Source: an uncultured Clostridia bacterium (lineage in GTDB: Bacteria > Bacillota > Clostridia > Oscillospirales > Ruminococcaceae). Taken from it: a stretch of 18,289 bases of DNA. Where the stretch lies: assembly GCA_937891895.1 (NCBI GenBank), contig CALATN010000089.1, positions 1 to 18,289 on the forward strand, given 5' to 3'. The position numbers and the translations under genes are program-made. The notes beneath the pieces are model-generated. The model had not been told where the DNA came from. It did no database searches and saw nothing but the letters and a program-made list of their open reading frames with translations. Positions within the stretch are counted from its first letter, which is position 1. Every line of letters begins with the position of its first letter. Below, one piece after another: positions 13,331-18,289 of this stretch.

Positions 13331-15127
13331 ATGGCAAAAACAATGAAGTCGCTGCTCAGCGTTTTTCTGGCAGTGCTTATGGTTTGCTCACTGATGGTTA
13401 TTCCGTCAAGTGCTGCAAAGATTTCTATCAGCAAATCATCCGTTACCATTACAAAGGGTTATCAGACAACACTTAAGGTAAGCGGTACATCAAGTGCTGT
13501 AACATGGTCAACAGGTGATAAGTCTGTTGCTACTGTTTCCAAGGGTAAGGTAGTCGGTAAAGGCGTTGGTACTACATACGTTTACGCAAAGGTAGGCGGC
13601 ACAACACTCAAGTGCAAGGTAAATGTAGTAGCTTCAAAGATTACTGCAAGTTCTTCAAATGTTACTCTTGACGGCAAGGGAAGCACAAAGACAGTTACAA
13701 TGACAGTAAAGGGCTCAAAGAGCGGACTTACTGTTGGTTCAACAAATAAGAAAGTTGCTACAGCTTCATGGGTTAAGCCTGTTGAGTGGGACGGCAACAA
13801 GATCAAGCTCAAGATTACAGCTAAGGGTGAAGGTGAAGCTAAGATCAAGGTTTACCTCAAGAAGTATCCTTCCACATGCTACAAGTACATTAACGTAAGT
13901 GTTGGTGACCCTGATGTTTACGAAGAAGATATGGAAGAAAATGATACAACAGCAACAAAGCTTTCCATTGTGCCTTATACAAACAGTGTAAATCTTGGTT
14001 CAGGTGAAAGCTACAGACTCCAGGTATACTGCACAAAGCATGACAATCTTGGCTGGCAGTTTGCAGATCCTTCCGTTGCAACAGTTACAGCTGAAACAAA
14101 GTCAGGCCTGTACAGAAACTTTGTAATCAACGCTAAGAACGGCGGTTCAACAGTTCTCAGATTCTATAATAAGAACAACACAAAGAATTATACTGACGTA
14201 AAGGTTACAGTAGGTACAGCAACCTACTATACTCTTGCTGAAGTCAAGCCTGTAACAACAGCTGTTGGCGATAAGGTTCTTACAGTTCAGGTAAATTCAA
14301 AGAACTATTATATGCTTGTTCCTGCAAACTATGACCCTGCTTACACAAATACACTTGTAGCACAGAAGTTCAACAAGTTCTCCTACTATACAGTATATGA
14401 CAAGATGCCGGCAAGACTTGCAGCAGGCGACACATATATTGAATTTACAAACGTTAACCAGACATATATCAACCCTAACTACACATCAACAAGCTATTAC
14501 AACAATAACTACGGCACAACAAGATATGTTCTCCTTCCAAAGGATTATGACAAGGTTAAGTTCAATACACTTACTGCACAGTACAACAACAAGTATGAAA
14601 ACTGGGTAGTATACAATGTTTCTCCGACAATTTCCAACACATGGAATGAATATATTGAAACATGGATCATAACTGACCCATCCACAGGCAAGAACATCAC
14701 AAGATATATGATTGTTCCTTACAGCGAATGGGATCAGGACAGAATTGACCAGATCAAGGCAAATGATATGAATTCCAACAGCGGATACAGCTATTATCAG
14801 GTTTACTCAAAGTATCCTACAATTGATGCTTCCAAGGATCTTGTTGTAATGTACACAAAGAACGGCTCATACAGATATATGGTTGTTCCGATTGAGAATA
14901 CTGACGTTGTAAAGAGAAACGATGCAATCAAGAACGACACAGGCGTATACGAGCCATACATTATGTACTCAACAGCACCAACACCAAATACAACTGCAGG
15001 TGAATATGTTGTTAAGTCACAGTTCGGCTCCAAGTATATCTACGTTCTCTGTACATATCCACAGAATTCTACAGAACACACTAACCTCTGGGCAACAGTA
15101 AGCACAGCTGCTCCAAAGGGTAACTAA
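13331..15127 (+). CDS. Secreted protein with Big2-like domains and a C-terminal tandem repeat region
   Basis: The predicted 598-aa extracellular protein starts at ATG 13331 (GGAGGAAG 5-6 bases upstream) and has a classical signal peptide (1-28, ending PSSAA). Residues 30-100 are a Big2 (bacterial Ig-like group 2) domain with the usual VTWSTGDKSVATVSKGKVVGKGVGTTYVYA pattern split over 57-86. Residues 102-192 and about 213-294 are two more divergent Ig-like units. From about 326 to the end, a motif such as RYMVVP returns at 326, 398, 458, 515 and 569, each time followed by a charged stretch and a YxxYS.xPT-like segment. That makes four full copies and one partial copy of a 54-72 residue repeat that I do not recognise. 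There is no sortase signal, dockerin, or catalytic motif. Composition is rich in Tyr, Asn and Thr. It is probably an adhesin or cell-surface structural protein, and it has its own promoter and terminator. Confidence 0.8.
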   Translation: MAKTMKSLLSVFLAVLMVCSLMVIPSSAAKISISKSSVTITKGYQTTLKVSGTSSAVTWSTGDKSVATVSKGKVVGKGVGTTYVYAKVGGTTLKCKVNVVASKITASSSNVTLDGKGSTKTVTMTVKGSKSGLTVGSTNKKVATASWVKPVEWDGNKIKLKITAKGEGEAKIKVYLKKYPSTCYKYINVSVGDPDVYEEDMEENDTTATKLSIVPYTNSVNLGSGESYRLQVYCTKHDNLGWQFADPSVATVTAETKSGLYRNFVINAKNGGSTVLRFYNKNNTKNYTDVKVTVGTATYYTLAEVKPVTTAVGDKVLTVQVNSKNYYMLVPANYDPAYTNTLVAQKFNKFSYYTVYDKMPARLAAGDTYIEFTNVNQTYINPNYTSTSYYNNNYGTTRYVLLPKDYDKVKFNTLTAQYNNKYENWVVYNVSPTISNTWNEYIETWIITDPSTGKNITRYMIVPYSEWDQDRIDQIKANDMNSNSGYSYYQVYSKYPTIDASKDLVVMYTKNGSYRYMVVPIENTDVVKRNDAIKNDTGVYEPYIMYSTAPTPNTTAGEYVVKSQFGSKYIYVLCTYPQNSTEHTNLWATVSTAAPKGN

Positions 15128-15134
15128 TCAAAAT

Positions 15135-15167
15135 AAAGGTATCGGGCGCAATGTCCGATACCTTTTT
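15135..15167 (+). terminator. Rho-independent terminator of the Big2 gene
   Basis: An 11-bp perfect stem (15135-15145 with 15155-15165, nine-base loop) is followed by T residues. It begins 7 bases after the stop codon. Confidence 0.9.
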
Positions 15168-15188
15168 ATTTGTGGGGAGAATTATAAT

Positions 15189-15222
15189 TTAAAAACTCCG
15201 CAGACAGCCATCTGCGGAGTTT
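15189..15222 (-). terminator. Rho-independent terminator of the CNNM-type gene
   Basis: A perfect 12-bp inverted repeat (15193-15204 with 15211-15222, six-base loop) lies 5 bases past the minus-strand stop codon. On the minus strand it is followed by TT and an A/T-rich tail. It converges on the Big2 terminator about 20 bases away. Confidence 0.88.
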
Positions 15223-15227
15223 GTGTT

Positions 15228-16484
15228 TTATTCTTCGGAATTATCCTTAGGCATATCAAGCTTGATGCCGACCTTTGAAACGGACTGCTCATCCGATTCA
15301 AGAATTGTTACTGTAAACATACCGCTTGTTTCGGTCGCACCCTCCTCAGGAATACGCCCGAACAGCTCCATTACCCAGCCGCCTACGGTGTTGCTGTCGG
15401 TTTCGATAAGATTATCGGGAAGCTCCAGCTCCTCAAGCATATCGTTTATGCTCAGGTCAGCCTGAATTTCGTACATATCCTTTGCAACCTCAACAACGTT
15501 GTCAACAACCTCGTCGGTTTCGTCGTAAATCTCACCGACAAGCTCCTCAATGATGTCCTCCATTGTAACAATACCGCTTGTTCCGCCGTACTGGTCCTTT
15601 ACGATTGCCATGTGAATCTTGGTACGCTGCATTTCGTACAGTACCTCGGAAATAAGCTTCATTTCAGAAACGTAGAGAGCCTTCTGGATAATATCTTCAA
15701 TATTTATCGGCTTGCCCTCGGAACAGAATTTCAGCTTGAAGAAGTCCTTTTCATTGATAAGACCGATGATGTTGTCAATGGACTTGTCATAAACAGGAAG
15801 TCTTGTGTAGCGGTCACGGATGAATATTTCCATAATCTCGTCAACGTTATCATTGCGTTCAACAGCCACAACCTTGACTCTCGGAACAAGAATCTGTTCA
15901 ATGGTTGTTTCGTCAAATTCAAGTGCAGACTTTACAAGCTCACTTTCCTGTTCCTCAAGAACACCCTGGTCCTCGATTTCGTTGATGATGTATTTCAGTT
16001 CATCTTCAGTGAAGTTAGGCTCATTACCTGATTTGGAAAGCTTAGCCATAGCCTTTTGGAGCTGAGCAAAAATAATGGAAATCGGAGTAAGAATCCACAT
16101 TATAACGTTGAGTATACCTGAAAATGCAAGGGCACAGCTTTCAGCGTGCTGTTTAGCAAAGGATTTCGGCATAATCTCACCGAAAATGAGAACAAGAACA
16201 GTCATTACAGCTGTTGCAACAGCAACACCCGCCGCGCCGAAAAGCTCAGTGAAAATAACCGTACCGAGTGCGGAAGAAAGAATATTTACAATGTTGTTGC
16301 CTACGAGAATGGTGGTAAGCGCCTTGTCGAAGTTTTCGGCAATTTTCAGGGCACGCTCAGCTTTTTTGCTGCCGTTTGCAGCCTGATGCTTCAGACGGAT
16401 TTTGTTTACTGTGGAAAACGCTGTTTCCATTGATGAAAAGAGTGCGGACATTACGAGCAGACATGCTATCGCTATGTACTTCAC
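15228..16484 (-). CDS. CNNM/CorC-family membrane protein with CBS pair (HlyC/CorC-like transporter)
   Basis: This 418-aa membrane protein probably exports divalent cations (magnesium/cobalt) or controls their level. Residues 1-145 form the DUF21/CNNM transmembrane domain, with the conserved polar SSMETAFS (17-24), GNNIVNI (62-68) and GEIMPKSFA (102-110). Residues about 195-320 are two CBS domains (ILVPRVKVVAV, RYTRLPVY, GTSGIVTMEDIIEELVGEI). The C-terminal CorC/HlyC domain (about 335-412) includes DNLIETDSNTVGGWVMELFGRIP. I choose GTG 16484 (V-K-Y-I), with AGG 8 bases upstream, because the family starts just before this first membrane segment. The ATG at 16616 would add 44 residues across the promoter. 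The gene is monocistronic. Transport direction and ion are inferred from the family. Confidence 0.88.
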   Translation of the reverse strand: MKYIAIACLLVMSALFSSMETAFSTVNKIRLKHQAANGSKKAERALKIAENFDKALTTILVGNNIVNILSSALGTVIFTELFGAAGVAVATAVMTVLVLIFGEIMPKSFAKQHAESCALAFSGILNVIMWILTPISIIFAQLQKAMAKLSKSGNEPNFTEDELKYIINEIEDQGVLEEQESELVKSALEFDETTIEQILVPRVKVVAVERNDNVDEIMEIFIRDRYTRLPVYDKSIDNIIGLINEKDFFKLKFCSEGKPINIEDIIQKALYVSEMKLISEVLYEMQRTKIHMAIVKDQYGGTSGIVTMEDIIEELVGEIYDETDEVVDNVVEVAKDMYEIQADLSINDMLEELELPDNLIETDSNTVGGWVMELFGRIPEEGATETSGMFTVTILESDEQSVSKVGIKLDMPKDNSEE

Positions 16485-16565
16485 GATAAAAACCTGGCCT
16501 TTCTTTTTTAGAAAAATATCATATATTTTATCATCAAGCAGCTTTACCTGACGATAATAACATAT

Positions 16566-16594
16566 ATCATAGCATACATTTACACTTAATGCAA
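16566..16594 (-). promoter_or_regulatory. Sigma-A-type promoter for the CNNM-type gene
   Basis: On the minus strand, TTGCAT (16589-16594) and TATGAT (16566-16571) are 17 bases apart. This gives an untranslated leader of about 75 bases before the GTG at 16484. I see no magnesium-riboswitch fold in so short a leader. Confidence 0.65.
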
Positions 16595-16696
16595 GCATTT
16601 TCAGTACAAATTCCATAATTTAGCCTAATCTTATATGGAAATATACAGCATATACAGAAATATTTTACATTAGTTAATGATTTTTCGGATAAGTTG

Positions 16697-16705
16697 TGGT
16701 ATAAT
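16697..16705 (+). promoter_or_regulatory. Extended -10 promoter for gtrA-like/ABC genes
   Basis: TGGTATAAT (16697-16705) is a perfect extended -10 element (TGn plus TATAAT). No good -35 is present at 16-18 bases, which is typical of extended -10 promoters. The TTG start lies 37 bases downstream. Confidence 0.65.
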
Positions 16706-16742
16706 AACTTTGTATGTATAATTTTACACGGAGGTTGACAAT

Positions 16743-17210
16743 TTGGACAAGCTGATACGAAAGATACTTTCGGTTTTTCCGAAATGGATACAGGATTTCT
16801 ACGACAAGCACGAATCGGTGCTGTTGTATTTGATAGTAGGCGCGATGACAACCGTAATCTCAATCGGTACCCAGTATATCGCAAAATATTTCGGTTTACC
16901 CACCGAGGTAAACACCACAATAAGCTGGATTTGCGCCGTGACCTTTGCCTTTTTCACCAACAAGGTGTGGGTGTTCAAGAATGAGTCCAAAACCAGAAAG
17001 GACTGGCTTTCACAGGCGGCGGCATTCTACGGCGCAAGGCTTGTTACCTACTTCCTTGAGCTTGGTTTTATGAGCTTCACAGTAAGGGTGCTTATGCAGA
17101 ATGAGTACATTATGAAGCTGATTGCGCAGATTTTTATACTGGTGCTGAATTACCTTTTCAGCAAGCTGGTTATTTTCCGCAAAAAGGGGGATAAAAAAGA
17201 TAATGTTTAA
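16743..17210 (+). CDS. GtrA-family membrane protein
   Basis: This 155-aa protein has four membrane segments (about 27-47, 58-77, 90-112 and 120-146) and the GtrA-family pattern: LLYLIVGAMTTVISIGTQYI, then NTTISWICAVTFAFFTNKVWVF, RLVTYFLELGFM and ILVLNYLFSKLVIFRK. GtrA-like proteins are thought to flip polyprenyl-phosphate-linked sugars or assist in cell-wall polysaccharide decoration. The TTG start (16743) is supported by GGAGG 8 bases upstream. No ATG is available before the first membrane segment. It overlaps the ABC transporter start by 8 bases, so the two are translationally coupled. Confidence 0.88.
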   Translation: MDKLIRKILSVFPKWIQDFYDKHESVLLYLIVGAMTTVISIGTQYIAKYFGLPTEVNTTISWICAVTFAFFTNKVWVFKNESKTRKDWLSQAAAFYGARLVTYFLELGFMSFTVRVLMQNEYIMKLIAQIFILVLNYLFSKLVIFRKKGDKKDNV

Positions 17211-18289
17211 GCTGGCAAAAAAGTATCTTGGCGGCTTCAAGAAGGAGCTTATCATAGGTCCTGCCGCAAAGCTGATTGAAGCGATTTTCGAGCTGATTGT
17301 CCCGTTGATTATGGCGGAAATCATCGACAAGGGCATCAACGGCGGCGCAGGCAAGGAGTACATTTTCAAAATGGGCGGTCTGATGATACTTATGGGTGTT
17401 TTCGGACTCTGCTCAACCCTCGTCTGTCAGTATCTTGCCTCACGTGCTTCGCAGGGTGTGGGTACAATAATCAGAAACGATTTGTTCCGCCACATCGGAA
17501 CTTTTTCCCACGCTGAGCTTGACAAGTTCGGTACGCCGTCACTTATCACACGTATCACAAACGACGTAAATCAGGTGCAGAGTGCAGTTGCAATGCTCAT
17601 CAGACTTGTTGTCCGTGCACCGTTCCTCGTTGTTGGTGCGGCGGTAATGGCTATGACAATCGACGTGAAGCTGTCGCTGATATTCCTTGCGGTAATTCCG
17701 CTTGTTGCGGCTGTGCTTTACTTTATTATGTCACGCTCAGTACCGTTCTACCGCGTGATACAGAAAAAGCTGGACAAAATCAGCCTTATCACCCGTGAAA
17801 GCCTTTCAGGTGCAAGGGTAATCCGTGCCTTTTCAAGAGAGGAAAAGGAGCAGGAGCGCTTCGACGAGGCAAACGACGACTACGCTGAAATTTCAATGCG
17901 TGTGGGACGTCTTTCCGCACTTCTCAACCCCCTTACATACGCAATTATGAACCTTGCAATTGCGGCAATCGTATGGTTCGGCGGCTTCCGTGTTGAAAGC
18001 GGCGCACTGACACAGGGTCAGGTTATTGCTTTCGTAAACTATATGACACAGATTTCCGTTGCCCTTGTTGTTGTGGCAAACCTTGTGGTGCTGTTCACAA
18101 AGGCGGCGGCAAGCTCAACACGTATCAACGAGGTTTTCGAGGTTGAAACAACAATCGTTGACGGCAAGGGTGCTAAGGAAAATGAAAATGCGCCTAAGAT
18201 TGAGTTTAAGGACGTGTGGTTCGCCTACAAGCCCGGCGAATGGGTGCTGCAGGGCGTTTCCTTCCATGTGCAGCCCCGGCAGACCGTGG
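17203..18289 (+). CDS. ABC exporter half-transporter (membrane domain plus start of ATPase), cut by window end
   Basis: The ATG at 17203 lies inside the end of the GtrA-like gene. The open frame runs off the window after about 362 codons. Residues about 15-300 form a six-helix exporter membrane domain (ABC_membrane type) with IITRITNDVNQVQ-like coupling motif (residues near 118-128), the LTRESLSGARVIRAFSREEKE-like segment (about 205-223) and LTQGQVIAFVNYM. The ATPase begins near 335 (IEFKDVWFAYKPGEWVLQGVSF), but the window ends before the Walker A motif. The arrangement resembles one half of a heterodimeric multidrug-type exporter (YheI/LmrC group); the partner gene would lie just downstream. 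A weak ribosome site (GGGGG, about 12 bases upstream) suggests coupling to the preceding gene. Confidence 0.9.
   Translation, partial: MFKLAKKYLGGFKKELIIGPAAKLIEAIFELIVPLIMAEIIDKGINGGAGKEYIFKMGGLMILMGVFGLCSTLVCQYLASRASQGVGTIIRNDLFRHIGTFSHAELDKFGTPSLITRITNDVNQVQSAVAMLIRLVVRAPFLVVGAAVMAMTIDVKLSLIFLAVIPLVAAVLYFIMSRSVPFYRVIQKKLDKISLITRESLSGARVIRAFSREEKEQERFDEANDDYAEISMRVGRLSALLNPLTYAIMNLAIAAIVWFGGFRVESGALTQGQVIAFVNYMTQISVALVVVANLVVLFTKAAASSTRINEVFEVETTIVDGKGAKENENAPKIEFKDVWFAYKPGEWVLQGVSFHVQPRQTV

Overview
The window looks like chromosome from a Gram-positive, endospore-forming gut or rumen Clostridia, most likely Oscillospiraceae/Ruminococcaceae. The reasons are a spoVAD-spoVAE pair, a lipoprotein esterase with a carbohydrate-esterase-family-2 layout, strong AGGAGG-type ribosome sites, sigma-A-like promoters with 17-bp spacers, and a Big2-type secreted protein. 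This placement is inference from gene content; no rRNA gene is present. No stretch longer than 300 bases lacks a gene, and I found no tRNA, rRNA, CRISPR array or intact insertion sequence.

Layout, left to right. (1) 52-1339, minus: a secreted SGNH/CE2-like esterase with its own promoter and terminator. (2) 1371-2540, plus: a prophage remnant. It holds the 3' end of a phage MuF-type minor head protein fused to a zinc-metallopeptidase-like domain, a stop/start-overlapping 65-aa Cys-containing protein, a terminator-like hairpin pair and a 13-codon mini-ORF. (3) 2584-3840, plus: enolase, converging on ilvE (3885-4979, minus) across a shared bidirectional terminator. (4) 5103-6541, minus: spoVAD and spoVAE, with no spoVAC. 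(5) 6629-9012, plus: a large membrane Cache/GGDEF-like/EAL protein behind a perfect consensus promoter, closed by a strong terminator.

(6) 9030-13188, plus: a same-strand run of a PH-domain protein, an FkbM methyltransferase, a small orphan gene bracketed by inverted heptamer repeats, a radical SAM protein, an aldose-1-epimerase-like protein and a YfcE-type phosphodiesterase. (7) 13244-15167, plus: a monocistronic secreted Big2 protein with an unrecognised C-terminal tandem repeat. (8) 15189-16594, minus: a CNNM/CorC-type transporter. (9) 16697-18289, plus: a GtrA-family membrane protein overlapping an ABC exporter half that runs off the window end.

Most of the window is ordinary housekeeping. 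The accessory pieces are the MuF-peptidase remnant with its small partner, the inverted-repeat cassette at 10570-10900, and the repeat architecture of the Big2 protein. The best candidate for an under-described system is the MuF C-terminal effector with its coupled CxxC protein. Its function is inferred from motif and context only.
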